Source: Leptolinea tardivitalis
GTDB taxonomy: Bacteria; Chloroflexota; Anaerolineae; Anaerolineales; Anaerolineaceae
Assembly (NCBI RefSeq): GCF_001050275.1
Contig: NZ_BBYA01000002.1
Location: 1 to 64,000, forward strand
Reading direction: 5' to 3'
Length of the DNA: 64,000 nt
The notes under the pieces: model-generated
Told to the model about the DNA's origin: nothing
Databases searched by the model: none
The model's input: only the letters and a program-made list of their open reading frames with translations
Position numbers and translations under genes: made by a program
Shown: piece after piece, positions 19,627 to 28,189 of the stretch
Layout of the letters: each line of letters begins with the position of its first letter
How positions within the stretch are numbered: position 1 is the first letter of the stretch

Positions 19627-20495
19627 CTCGGTAAGTATTTATCCACCAGCAGGCGCACCTTTCGACGGGTTTCACTCTGAATCAGACCTGGATTGGTGAT
19701 GATCGTGTCTTTTAGAGCGTCTCCGCATCCGCAGTTGCGTTTTTCTGGCAGTAACCCTACCAGATTTTCCAAAGCCTGTTGGGCAGCGTGGGTATTATTA
19801 TTCAGGGTTTGAACAACCATTTCAACACTGACTGGTTCTGTGGATGTCCGCCAGACATCATAATCGGTGACATGTGCCAGCGTTACATAACAAATCTCGG
19901 CCTCACGTGCCAGGAAAACCTCTGGGCAGGCTGTCATACCGATGATTGACATTCCCCAGGAGCGGAATAAATTAGATTCGGCTTTTGTTGAAAAACGTGG
20001 ACCTTCCACTGTGATTAATGTTCCGCCAGCGTGGGTGATTACACCGGTCTGCGAAACTGCTTGATAAACACGCGCGGTCAGATCTTCACAGTAAGGATTG
20101 GCTGTGCCAACATGCACCACCAGTCCATCACCAAAGAAAGATTGGAGGCGGTTGCGGCGTGTGAAATCAAAAACCTGATCTGGAATCACAATTTGGCCGG
20201 GGGCGTAATCTTCACGCAAGGAACCACATGCGCTGATACTGACAATTTGCGGAACCCCCAGCATTTTCATGGCATAAATGTTGGCACGGTAGTTAACTTC
20301 TGTCGGGTTGATGGTGTGCCCGATTCCGTGCCGGGCCAGAAATGCCACGCGTTTTTCATTCAGGGTTCCCACAACCAGTGGCGCACTGGGTTTCCCGAAG
20401 GGAGTATTCATTTCCAGGGTTTCAATATCTTTTAACGATGAGATGGCGTATAGACCTGAACCGCCAATAACACCTAATATGGGTGTGTTGGACAT
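19623..20495 (-). CDS. mtnP: S-methyl-5'-thioadenosine phosphorylase
   Basis: A 290-residue purine nucleoside phosphorylase-family enzyme that splits methylthioadenosine (a by-product of polyamine synthesis) into adenine and methylthioribose-1-phosphate. Visible motifs are GVIGGSGLY, RHGIGHTINPTEVNYRAN (phosphate site), VEGPRFSTKAES and GMTACPEVFLAREAEICY. The ATG at 20495 has GGAGG four bases upstream; a longer in-frame start at 20537 lacks one. Its stop overlaps the start of the RodA/PBP gene. Some family members act on inosine or guanosine instead. Confidence 0.92.
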   Translation of the reverse strand: MSNTPILGVIGGSGLYAISSLKDIETLEMNTPFGKPSAPLVVGTLNEKRVAFLARHGIGHTINPTEVNYRANIYAMKMLGVPQIVSISACGSLREDYAPGQIVIPDQVFDFTRRNRLQSFFGDGLVVHVGTANPYCEDLTARVYQAVSQTGVITHAGGTLITVEGPRFSTKAESNLFRSWGMSIIGMTACPEVFLAREAEICYVTLAHVTDYDVWRTSTEPVSVEMVVQTLNNNTHAAQQALENLVGLLPEKRNCGCGDALKDTIITNPGLIQSETRRKVRLLVDKYLPS

Positions 20496-20571
20496 GATTC
20501 CTCCAAAGCTACGGCAAATTTTATTAATCTGAATCATAGCACAAGAATGTTCATCGAAAGTAACAGGTCGG

Positions 20572-21390
20572 GTGGATGATATACTATCTGAACATATGAG
20601 CCCATCCCATGAATCCTATGATCCTCATTATTTTGAGCCCTTATTTGCCGCTGAAGATCGTCATTTCTGGTTTTCAGCCCGGAATGATGTGATATGTTCA
20701 TTAATTAATAAAAAACTCAGCACACCCAACGGGTTTCAATTCCTGGAGGTTGGTTGTGGAACAGGTAATGTTTTAAAAGCGATAGAACACAGATTCCCGT
20801 CCATTGCATTGACAGGAATGGACCTGTTTCATGAAGGATTGGACTATGCTCGACTGCGGGTAAGTTGCGGGCTTGTTCAGGGTGATCTTGCATACCCGCC
20901 TTTCAAGTCCCTTTTTGATATGGTTGGTATGTTTGATGTATTGGAACATATCGAAGATGACAGAACTGTCTTAATGCAAATCTACAACCTGATCAAACCC
21001 GGCGGTTATCTTTTCGTGACAGTCCCTGCTGATATGAATCTCTGGAGTTATTTTGATATTGCCAGTCATCATGTTCGACGATATTCATTAGTAGAGTTAC
21101 GAGAAAAAATCACCGGTGCGGGATTTGCTGACGAATTTTCATCCGCCTATATTGCTGCCACTTATCCATTGGTATGGTTGGAACGACGGATTAAAGACAT
21201 ACTGTCTACCAATCAGGCAGACAGTATTCAGCGTCAGGCAGAAGATGACATAAAAATATACCCGGTGATCAATGAACTCTTGCGAGGGATATTAACTATT
21301 GAAGCCGGGTGGTTATCCAAAGGACGAGAATTGCCTTTTGGATCTTCACTGGTGATGATGGCGCGTAAACCGGTTATTTCGGAGCGATAA
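20572..21390 (+). CDS. Class I SAM-dependent methyltransferase
   Basis: A 272-residue cytoplasmic methyltransferase. The SAM-binding motif I is FLEVGCGTGN, an acidic residue ends strand 2 (GMDLFHEG), and FDVLEHIEDD is the usual post-II segment of Methyltransf_11/23-type enzymes. The opening HESYDPHYFEPLFAAEDRHFWF recurs in proteins beside cell-surface sugar genes. The substrate is unknown. A GTG at 20572 and an ATG at 20596 are both possible starts; neither has a strong ribosome site. Its 3' end overlaps the convergent FHA gene by 17 bases. Confidence 0.85.
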   Translation: MDDILSEHMSPSHESYDPHYFEPLFAAEDRHFWFSARNDVICSLINKKLSTPNGFQFLEVGCGTGNVLKAIEHRFPSIALTGMDLFHEGLDYARLRVSCGLVQGDLAYPPFKSLFDMVGMFDVLEHIEDDRTVLMQIYNLIKPGGYLFVTVPADMNLWSYFDIASHHVRRYSLVELREKITGAGFADEFSSAYIAATYPLVWLERRIKDILSTNQADSIQRQAEDDIKIYPVINELLRGILTIEAGWLSKGRELPFGSSLVMMARKPVISER

Positions 21391-21799
21391 GGATTTTTAG
21401 AATCGCCTGGCCGCAGCGAATCTCATCTCCACTGATCACGACGGTTGGTGTGAAAACACGATCATCATTGAGAAACGTGCCGTTTGTGGAATTCAAATCT
21501 TCAAGCCACCATTGGTTATGGTGGTAGCTTAACCGTCCATGCCGTGAGGAAACCGTTTCATCTGTGACTGAATAATTGCAGAGAGGATCTCGCCCGATGA
21601 CAATTTCGGGCACGTTAAATTCTACCGGATTGTTGTCATCTGTAATTGGTGTAATGGTTAAGAAAGGTACCTGTGCTGCCTTTACCAGTTCCGAATGCAT
21701 CTGCAAATCTTGCCATAAAATGTATAAAACAGTAGCCAGAAACGCATAGAGCGTTATAGCTACCAGCAAACGGATGATTAAGACGACGATCCCGCTCAT
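21374..21799 (-). CDS. Membrane-anchored FHA domain protein (FhaB-like)
   Basis: A 141-residue protein: one N-terminal transmembrane helix (residues ~5-29), a short linker, then a canonical FHA domain (~55-138) with IGRDPLC, SSRHGRL and NSTNGTFLNDD. FHA domains bind phosphothreonine peptides. The layout matches actinobacterial FhaB/FipA, which links Ser/Thr kinases to cell-wall growth. Its partner FHA gene overlaps upstream by four bases, and a RodA-PBP fusion lies 1.7 kb downstream on the same strand. No kinase gene is present in this window. Confidence 0.88.
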   Translation of the reverse strand: MSGIVVLIIRLLVAITLYAFLATVLYILWQDLQMHSELVKAAQVPFLTITPITDDNNPVEFNVPEIVIGRDPLCNYSVTDETVSSRHGRLSYHHNQWWLEDLNSTNGTFLNDDRVFTPTVVISGDEIRCGQAILKILIAPK

Positions 21800-22578
21800 T
21801 GACCTTTCTTTTCTCCAGATGGTGTAAAGAATGGTTCAACCGGCCCAGTTTTCGAAGCGGAAGCGGCTGTATCCTGCCCGTAAACAAGAGGTACTCCGGC
21901 CAGTGATATCACATCACCGGGGTAGAGCGGTTGCTGCGAAATACGCACCGAGTTGACAAACGTACCTCCGGTGGAATTAAGATCAAAGATCACATACTGG
22001 CCTTTTATGGCTCGAATCTGGGCGTGTTCGCGGGAAATCCGTTGATCTTCAATCACAAGATCATTTTCCAACCGCCGTCCGATATTGAAAACTGATTGTG
22101 TGATTTGGACCGTCTGGAGCCCATTTACGATTAAATAGGCATTCTCCGGAAGAGCATCACCAAGGAAATTTTCTTCTGCCGGCGTAAGGGCGGGCATTGA
22201 TGCAGTCCTGTCAAGCGAAGGGCTGGTCTCGCGGGCATCTCTTAGTCGAATTTCACCTTTGAGGAGCGTTGGATTTTCTCTGACCATAATTTGCGGCAAT
22301 TGAATGACGGATTGCCCTGTCTCTTGCAGGATGGATCGCAAAATCTCATCAAATGAGAATCCATCCCACTCGATAAGAGCCCCGGATGGCACTTCCAGTA
22401 CCAAATTATCGGGCAGGGTTGACTGGTTTGCCGGCGCTTCTTTTTGAAGGTAAGTCTGGACTGCTTCCGCCAATTGTGAAACCCGTGTGTCTTCCACCGG
22501 GTGATTGGATAATAGATGAGAACTGGATTCAACCAGAGACTTTAATCTGGATTCAATGGCATCAAAATTTATCTTCAC
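21796..22578 (-). CDS. FHA domain protein with DUF3662-like N-terminus (FhaA-like)
   Basis: A 260-residue cytoplasmic protein. The N-terminal ~125 residues (FDAIESRLKSLVE, EVPSGALIEW) resemble the FhaA N-terminal domain (DUF3662). A linker leads to a canonical FHA domain (~150-240) with NIGRRLEND, ISREHAQI and NSTGGTFVNS. FhaA in actinobacteria binds phosphorylated MviN/MurJ and regulates peptidoglycan synthesis; a similar role here is an inference supported by the neighbouring FhaB-like and RodA-PBP genes. It is translationally coupled to the next gene. Confidence 0.82.
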   Translation of the reverse strand: MKINFDAIESRLKSLVESSSHLLSNHPVEDTRVSQLAEAVQTYLQKEAPANQSTLPDNLVLEVPSGALIEWDGFSFDEILRSILQETGQSVIQLPQIMVRENPTLLKGEIRLRDARETSPSLDRTASMPALTPAEENFLGDALPENAYLIVNGLQTVQITQSVFNIGRRLENDLVIEDQRISREHAQIRAIKGQYVIFDLNSTGGTFVNSVRISQQPLYPGDVISLAGVPLVYGQDTAASASKTGPVEPFFTPSGEKKGQ

Positions 22579-22667
22579 GGTTTTATTATAATGAACTCGA
22601 CGATTTGCAATAGTAGTATGAGGATTTCCTCATTTTCCACCCATATTTATTATCGGCGAATAATGTT

Positions 22668-23153
22668 TCACTGATTATTCTCTGGATGACTGATCACAGC
22701 CATCCGGGCGTTTGTGAGGGTGATAAGCGCATCAACCGGCAGACGGATATTCAAACCACGTTGGCCGCCGCTGATATGGATTTCATCAAAGTTCCTGGCT
22801 GATTGATCTAACCAAACCTGAAACCCCTTATTTAGTAAAGCAAGGGGAGATATTCCTCCGGCAAGCAAGCCGGTCAGTTTTTCTGCCTCTGCCTGGGTGG
22901 AAAGCTGCAATTTTTTCTCACCAACTGCGGAAGCCAGAGCCTTCAAGTCTACTTCACTGCCTCCTGGCACAACGGCCAGAATCGGTTTACCGGGTTTATT
23001 TCGAAGAACAACAATGGTTTTGAATACCTGTTTTGGAGAAACACCCAATAATCGGGCGGATTCAATGGCGCCTAATTTTTCTGCAGGTAATTCAAACGCC
23101 TGATATTTCACTTTTTTTGAATCCAGAAAACGGGTGACATTATTGATTGTCAT
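22668..23153 (-). CDS. YbaK/EbsC-type aminoacyl-tRNA deacylase
   Basis: A 161-residue protein of the YbaK/ProX editing family, which hydrolyses mischarged tRNA such as Cys-tRNA-Pro. Visible are the VFKTIVV strand with the conserved Lys, the GGSEVDLKALA segment, and the GGISPLALLNKG motif typical of YbaK. The ATG at 23153 has GGAGG four bases upstream, so a longer in-frame reading to 23285 is rejected. It overlaps the end of the PHP gene by 14 bases. Confidence 0.88.
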   Translation of the reverse strand: MTINNVTRFLDSKKVKYQAFELPAEKLGAIESARLLGVSPKQVFKTIVVLRNKPGKPILAVVPGGSEVDLKALASAVGEKKLQLSTQAEAEKLTGLLAGGISPLALLNKGFQVWLDQSARNFDEIHISGGQRGLNIRLPVDALITLTNARMAVISHPENNQ

Positions 23154-24237
23154 GCAACCTCCGGCGCACAGGATTCGGTCGAATATAGATGGGGTTGCTA
23201 AAAATCCATCCGCGGCGTTTCCCCAGATAATTAATATATGCTTCCACCCTGTAAACTCCTGGCTGAGTGGTAACCAGAGCTCCATTGGTAGTATTCTGCC
23301 AGTGACGGATTACCTCCCCATTGCATAATAATTTCAATTCTGCCGTACGAGGGAGTTTGACCTGAAGAGTAACACCATCTTCAACCTTGATCTCATCACC
23401 CATAGATGCATTGCCTTTGCGGTTGTTTGCAGAAAAACGGAAACCTTTCGTCTGAGCAGCACGGTCGTAACCGATGAAGTTGTTCCCTCTGGCCAGAGCT
23501 GTCAGAATGGCACCCCGATCGTATGCTAAATCTCCACGAAGCGGGGTGGGTAAAAGAATGTGGTTATTAATGGCGGAAAAATGGAATGTGTACGGAAAAA
23601 TCGTATGGTGGATGAAACCAAGACTTTTTTTCAAGGCATGAGAATCTGATCCGGCTACCGCAGAAACCGGTCTGCCGGATGCCAGCAGACGATCCCAGTT
23701 CTTCAAGGTTTCAGGGATTGGTCCGTGTGCCATAAATTGTGGAAAGAAGGCATAAAAAAGGGCTGAACCCCATCCACTTACAACAGTTTTCAATTCACTG
23801 AAGCCATTCCAGAGTTCAATCCCTGTAAATCCGGTGACTGACCAATCTTCCCACGATATATCTCCTTCACCAAAAAGGGGTAAGGCGGGGTCAATTGGGT
23901 GGGCAATGAAACTGCTTCCACCCGAAATGCGTACCTGGTTGATGAGATTCTGCGAATCTTGAGCAAAACCTGCCATTTCACGATTGGTGCCAAACACCAG
24001 AAGGTGGTTCTTTTGTGGATGTCTGGCTTGATTATGAACCTCTTCTCCAACGAGCATCAAGACCTGGCGTCCATTGAAGGTGTAGTAACCTTCTTTCCCA
24101 TCGACCAAAACATTATGGTCGGTTACAATCAGGGCATCCAAACCTGCTTCACAGGCTGCCTGAGCAATTTCTTCATGACTGCCACTGCCATCTGAGTATT
24201 TTGAATGAATGTGGAGATTCAGACTGATTTCTTCCAT
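23140..24237 (-). CDS. PHP-domain metal-dependent phosphoesterase
   Basis: A 365-residue protein of the PHP/CehA type. The metal motifs are NLHIHSKYSDGSGS (HxHxxxSDG), ALIVTDHN, and later GEEVHN, FIAHP and AGSDSHA. A C-terminal beta domain (VTLQVKLPRTAELKLLCNG) follows. Family members hydrolyse phosphoesters; the substrate here is unknown. The gene is divergent from secG and translationally coupled to ybaK. Confidence 0.87.
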   Translation of the reverse strand: MEEISLNLHIHSKYSDGSGSHEEIAQAACEAGLDALIVTDHNVLVDGKEGYYTFNGRQVLMLVGEEVHNQARHPQKNHLLVFGTNREMAGFAQDSQNLINQVRISGGSSFIAHPIDPALPLFGEGDISWEDWSVTGFTGIELWNGFSELKTVVSGWGSALFYAFFPQFMAHGPIPETLKNWDRLLASGRPVSAVAGSDSHALKKSLGFIHHTIFPYTFHFSAINNHILLPTPLRGDLAYDRGAILTALARGNNFIGYDRAAQTKGFRFSANNRKGNASMGDEIKVEDGVTLQVKLPRTAELKLLCNGEVIRHWQNTTNGALVTTQPGVYRVEAYINYLGKRRGWIFSNPIYIRPNPVRRRLHDNQ

Positions 24238-24243
24238 TTTGGT

Positions 24244-24273
24244 TTGACGATTTGCTCCAGGTACAGGTATAAT
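24244..24273 (+). promoter_or_regulatory. secG promoter
   Basis: TTGACG and a perfect TATAAT with an 18-base spacer, then an AGGAGG ribosome site before the GTG start at 24299. Confidence 0.72.
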
Positions 24274-24298
24274 CAGGCTTTGCTTCAGGAGGATAAAC

Positions 24299-24523
24299 GT
24301 GACGACTTATTTTGATATTGCGCTGATTATAATCTCGGTGACTCTAATCGTTAGTGTCATATTGCAGAACAAAGGTGTTGGACTGGGTGGTTTGACAGGT
24401 GCCGACACGGGTGGAGTATTCTCAGCCCGTCGTGGGATTGAAAAAACCCTGTTCTGGATCACGATCGTCCTCAGTGTTGTGTTTGTCATTCTGACACTGG
24501 TTACCATCGTCATCAGCAAATAA
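24299..24523 (+). CDS. secG: Protein translocase subunit SecG
   Basis: A 74-residue membrane protein with two hydrophobic helices (residues ~5-24 and ~50-70) joined by the conserved loop LQNKGVGLGGLTGADTGGVF. It is an accessory subunit of the SecYEG protein-export channel. The GTG start has a strong AGGAGG site. A terminator follows within 40 bases. Confidence 0.93.
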   Translation: MTTYFDIALIIISVTLIVSVILQNKGVGLGGLTGADTGGVFSARRGIEKTLFWITIVLSVVFVILTLVTIVISK

Positions 24524-24560
24524 CCGTAGAGCTATTGTTACGACCTCTGCGCAGATTTTT

Positions 24561-24605
24561 AAAGGGCGACGCTCCAAAGCCTGAAGCGCACGCCCTTTTT
24601 TCATT
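24561..24605 (+). terminator. Intrinsic terminator after secG
   Basis: The stem AAAGGGCG / CGCCCTTT extends through CGCT / AGCG with a small bulge and ends in a T-run. The next gene starts only a few bases later, so that gene depends on read-through or on a promoter I cannot see. Confidence 0.82.
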
Positions 24606-24608
24606 CTA

Positions 24609-26294
24609 ATGATGAAGAACTTACGCTGGCAATTTGTAATCATATTTCTAACCGGTCTGGTGATCGGAATTTTGCTGCTGGGTGAGCAAAAAGACGTCGG
24701 ATCCCTGGCAGCCACCCCACGTCCTGCACAGGGTGGTATTTACACAGAAGCTGTTGTGGGCAACCTGCAACGGCTGAACCCTCTGCTGGATAGTAAGAAT
24801 CAACCAGATCGGGATATCGATCGTTTGCTGTTTAACGGTTTGGTCAAATTTGATTCCCGTGGCCTTCCCAAGGCTGATCTGGCCGAATCGTGGGGCATAT
24901 CACAGGATGGTACAACCTATAATTTCACTCTTCGAAAAGACCTCAAATGGCATGACGGTCAGCCTGTTACGGCTGATGATGTCATTTTCACGGTTGAAAC
25001 CATGCGCCAGGGTACGCCCACCCTCTCGTCTGACTTGCAGGATTTCTGGAAGTCTGTCGAAGTTAAAGGCTCCGGCTTGAACCTTCAATTTCGATTGAAG
25101 GAAGCCTTTTCACCATTCCTTGATTATGTCACTTTCGGAATCCTTCCAAAACATCTGTTGAATGGTCTCTCTGGAGATGCTTTTGTCAATTCTCCGTTCA
25201 ACTTGCAGCCGGTGGGAACTGGTCCGTTCCAATTTGAGCGGTTGATTGTTGATAATGGCAATATCACCGGACTGGTTTTGCGAGCGTATAAAGATTACCA
25301 TGGGCAAAAACCAAACCTCTCGCAGATCGTTTTCCTTTTTTATCCTGATTCTATTGGCGCTTTGACAGCGTATAAAGAGAACAGGGCGCAGGGTATCAGT
25401 CAATTAACACCAGATGTGTTACCCCAGGCATTAAATTATCCAAATCTGGCGTTGTATTCGGGAAGAAAACCTGAACTGACCATATTGCTTTTGAACCTGA
25501 AGAATACGGAAGTCCCCTTCTTCCAGGAAAAGGTCGTCCGAAAAGCCATTATGCAGAGCTTAAACCGACAATGGATGATCGATAATCTACTGCAAGGACA
25601 GGCTATCATCGCTGACGGCCCCATATTCCCTGGCACATGGGCATTTTATGACGGCATCAAACCAGTAGCCTTTGAGCCAGAAATTGCCACCCGTAACTTG
25701 AAAGAAGCCGGCTGGGTATTAGCCGGCGAGACGGATACCGTTCGATCGAAAAAGGATGTATTCCTTAAATTCAAATTATCCGTACCCGATATCGACCGCT
25801 ACAAAAATTTGGCAGGCGCCATTCAACGAGATCTCGCTGCGGTAGGAATTCAAGTAGATCTTGAAGTGATGCCATTTGAATCGTTGATGTCGGATCGTTT
25901 AAATACCCGTTCATACCAGGCGGCGCTGGTTGATTTGAGCATGTCAAAATCTCCAGATCCTGATCCATATCCCTTCTGGGACCAGTCTCAATCGACCGGC
26001 GGGCAGAATTATTCACAATGGGATCAACGAGTCGCCAGTGAAATGGTAGAGCAGGCGCGCATCACCACGGATATCGATGAAAGAATGCGGCTTTACAGGA
26101 ATTTCCAGTTGATCTTTGAGGATGAAATTCCGGCCATTCCCATGTTCTACCCGGTTTACACCTGGGGAGCGGATAATACTATCCGCGGGGTACGGATGGG
26201 ACCTCTGTATGATTCATCAGACCGTTTCAACAACGTGACCGATTGGTATTTATCGCTTAATCCGATTACGGTACAGGTTACTCCAACCCCGTAG
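24609..26294 (+). CDS. ABC transporter substrate-binding protein, family 5
   Basis: A 561-residue extracytoplasmic solute-binding protein of the oligopeptide/nickel type (SBP_bac_5). An N-terminal hydrophobic segment (residues ~8-25) acts as an uncleaved anchor or signal; there is no lipobox Cys. Family segments are GLVKFDSRGLPKADLAESW, YNFTLRKDLKWHDGQPVTADD and LNRQWMIDNLLQG. No permease or ATPase genes are adjacent, so its partners are elsewhere or it is a sensor-type receptor. The start codon is 8 bases after the secG terminator with no evident ribosome site. Confidence 0.88.
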   Translation: MMKNLRWQFVIIFLTGLVIGILLLGEQKDVGSLAATPRPAQGGIYTEAVVGNLQRLNPLLDSKNQPDRDIDRLLFNGLVKFDSRGLPKADLAESWGISQDGTTYNFTLRKDLKWHDGQPVTADDVIFTVETMRQGTPTLSSDLQDFWKSVEVKGSGLNLQFRLKEAFSPFLDYVTFGILPKHLLNGLSGDAFVNSPFNLQPVGTGPFQFERLIVDNGNITGLVLRAYKDYHGQKPNLSQIVFLFYPDSIGALTAYKENRAQGISQLTPDVLPQALNYPNLALYSGRKPELTILLLNLKNTEVPFFQEKVVRKAIMQSLNRQWMIDNLLQGQAIIADGPIFPGTWAFYDGIKPVAFEPEIATRNLKEAGWVLAGETDTVRSKKDVFLKFKLSVPDIDRYKNLAGAIQRDLAAVGIQVDLEVMPFESLMSDRLNTRSYQAALVDLSMSKSPDPDPYPFWDQSQSTGGQNYSQWDQRVASEMVEQARITTDIDERMRLYRNFQLIFEDEIPAIPMFYPVYTWGADNTIRGVRMGPLYDSSDRFNNVTDWYLSLNPITVQVTPTP

Positions 26295-26316
26295 TTTATA
26301 ATGCAGGTGTTATTTT

Positions 26317-26868
26317 ATGACCGAGATGCTAAAACGAGATGTTGAGTATTTAAAAGCTTCTCCCTCTGAATTAGAGGCATACTTATTATCACATGACATC
26401 ATCCGACAACTCCCGGATTTTTCATTCTCCGCCGGTGGTATCCTGCTGGCATATAAACGACTTGAATCAGCCAGTTTGATTAATGAGCAGGTGGAAGCGA
26501 ATTGGAAAGAGATCCAGACAATACGAGATCATTGGAAAACTGCCTGGGCAACCAAATGTCATCAAGAATACAAGATGCGTCTCCGGCAATGGGGTGACTT
26601 TATTCTCGGATTCGCGTCTGACAAAAATGAACCGTCTACGGCATTCCGGCACCAGGTTCGCAATCGGGTGATCATGCATTTATTAGATTCAAGCAACCCG
26701 GCAATAACAGCGGAATTTGCCGAGAGTATTCAGCGAAAAGATAAAATCTTAGATAAATATTCTGTTGAGAATGATTTTGTATGGGAAAAAGAGGTCCAAC
26801 CTGGATTTCCCAGAGAAGACTACTGGTATTTATACCGGGTTATGCGATATGAAAAGGATGGAAAATGA
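26317..26868 (+). CDS. Hypothetical protein
   Basis: A 183-residue soluble protein I cannot assign. It is rich in Arg, Trp and Tyr and largely helical, with no signal peptide or metal motif (opening MTEMLKRDVEYLKASPSELE; ending FPREDYWYLYRVMRYEKD). It sits between the solute-binding protein and the adenosyltransferase genes on the same strand, and its stop overlaps the adenosyltransferase start by four bases. That coupling shows it is a real gene. Confidence 0.65.
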   Translation: MTEMLKRDVEYLKASPSELEAYLLSHDIIRQLPDFSFSAGGILLAYKRLESASLINEQVEANWKEIQTIRDHWKTAWATKCHQEYKMRLRQWGDFILGFASDKNEPSTAFRHQVRNRVIMHLLDSSNPAITAEFAESIQRKDKILDKYSVENDFVWEKEVQPGFPREDYWYLYRVMRYEKDGK

Positions 26869-27425
26869 TCCATTTTTTCACCGGCAAAGGCGACGATGGT
26901 CTGACCACCTGGATTGGGCGGGGTAGATTAAAGAAATATGATCTGCGTTTTGAAGCCCTTGGATCTGTAGATGAGGCTTCGGCGTCATTGGGTGTGGCTC
27001 GTTCTCTATCATCGACTCCCATGATAAAAGACCTTCTTTTACAAATTCAACGCGATCTGAGTTCTATGATGACAGAAGTTGCCTGTGACCCGGATCAGGC
27101 AGGTCGGTTTCGGACGATTACGGCAGAAAAAGTGACATGGCTTGAAGAACAAACTGATGCCGTTACACAGATGGTTGAACCTCCAAAAAGTTTTCTTATG
27201 TCTGGTGATACCGCCGGGGGAGGTGCCCTGGACCTGGCTCGAGCAGTAATCCGCAGGGCAGAGCGTCGGGTGATTGAACTGGCAGATTCCGGGGGAATAC
27301 AAAACCCTGATATTGTTGCCTACCTTAACCGGTTGTCTTCCTTGATGTTTGTGTTGGAGCTACTTGAATTGAAAACCGCCGGTCAAATATCTCCCAGCCA
27401 GGCTGTTAAGCATTCTGACAAATGA
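26865..27425 (+). CDS. Cob(I)alamin adenosyltransferase, PduO type
   Basis: A 186-residue enzyme that transfers the adenosyl group of ATP to cob(I)alamin, making coenzyme B12. Family motifs are FFTGKGDDGLTTW (TGxGDxG, where T-T-x is normal), EALGSVDEASASLGVARS, and RRAERRVIEL with RNRLSS-like LNRLSSLMFVLEL. It suits an organism that uses B12 enzymes, such as the B12-binding radical SAM protein at the window start. It overlaps both neighbouring genes by four bases. Confidence 0.92.
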   Translation: MIHFFTGKGDDGLTTWIGRGRLKKYDLRFEALGSVDEASASLGVARSLSSTPMIKDLLLQIQRDLSSMMTEVACDPDQAGRFRTITAEKVTWLEEQTDAVTQMVEPPKSFLMSGDTAGGGALDLARAVIRRAERRVIELADSGGIQNPDIVAYLNRLSSLMFVLELLELKTAGQISPSQAVKHSDK

Positions 27426-28132
27426 CCGGAACATTACTGAACAGCGGGGCAATTATTCTTGGAGGGGTAATCGGTCTCTTTTTGGGCTCCCGTTTCCCTG
27501 AAAAAGTAAAACAGTCCATTGTTCTGGCATTGGGGATGTTTACGATTTTGTTCGGTATCCAGTTGTTCTTGAAAACCGAAAATGCCATCATTCCATTGTT
27601 GAGTATTCTATTTGGTGTACTGACCGGTGAATGGTTGAATATTGAAGAACGATTGACTTCCTGGAGTTCATTTCTTGAGAGACGGTTTTTACCTAAAAAC
27701 GCCGGGGAGAAAACCGGGAACGGAAATTTCGTTCAGGGCTTTTTATCAACAGCCTTGATTTACTGTTCTGGGCCAATGGCCATCCTGGGAGCAATACAGA
27801 ATGGTTTGACTGGCGATATCAGCACGCTCTCGGTAAAGGCAGTTTTAGATGGATTCGCTTCACTGGCGTTTGCGTCCAGTTTGGGCATTGGAGTGGCTTT
27901 TTCAAGCATTCCTGTGTTGCTTTATCAGGGATGTATTTCTCTTTTTGCCTCACAGGTTCAAATGTTTTTATCAGATTCCATGATCAACGAGCTAACCTCG
28001 GTTGGCGGCATTATCCTGGCATCCATAGCCATCAGCAGCTTTCTGGATATCAAAAAGATACGCACGGCTAACTTCCTGCCGGCATTGATTTATGCTCCTT
28101 TGGTCACCTGGGTAATTCAAAGAATCTCATAA
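27422..28132 (+). CDS. DUF554 family membrane protein
   Basis: A 236-residue integral membrane protein with about six to seven hydrophobic segments. The opening MTGTLLNSGAIILGGVIGLF and the segments SIVLALGMFTILFGIQ and ILFGVLTGEWLNIE define DUF554 (YdfK/YqgA-like). Its function is unknown; a transporter-like role is a guess. It is the last gene of the small plus-strand operon, ending at a strong terminator. Confidence 0.9.
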   Translation: MTGTLLNSGAIILGGVIGLFLGSRFPEKVKQSIVLALGMFTILFGIQLFLKTENAIIPLLSILFGVLTGEWLNIEERLTSWSSFLERRFLPKNAGEKTGNGNFVQGFLSTALIYCSGPMAILGAIQNGLTGDISTLSVKAVLDGFASLAFASSLGIGVAFSSIPVLLYQGCISLFASQVQMFLSDSMINELTSVGGIILASIAISSFLDIKKIRTANFLPALIYAPLVTWVIQRIS

Positions 28133-28174
28133 AAAAACGGTTCCTGATAGGAAAGATCAGGAACCGTTTCTTAT
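28131..28174. terminator. Bidirectional intrinsic terminator
   Basis: A perfect 14-bp stem (AAACGGTTCCTGAT / ATCAGGAACCGTTT) with a 7-base loop. It has an A-run on the left, acting for the minus-strand DsbA-like gene, and a short T-rich right flank for the DUF554 gene. Confidence 0.88.
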
Positions 28175-28189
28175 AATCCGGTTTTGAGG

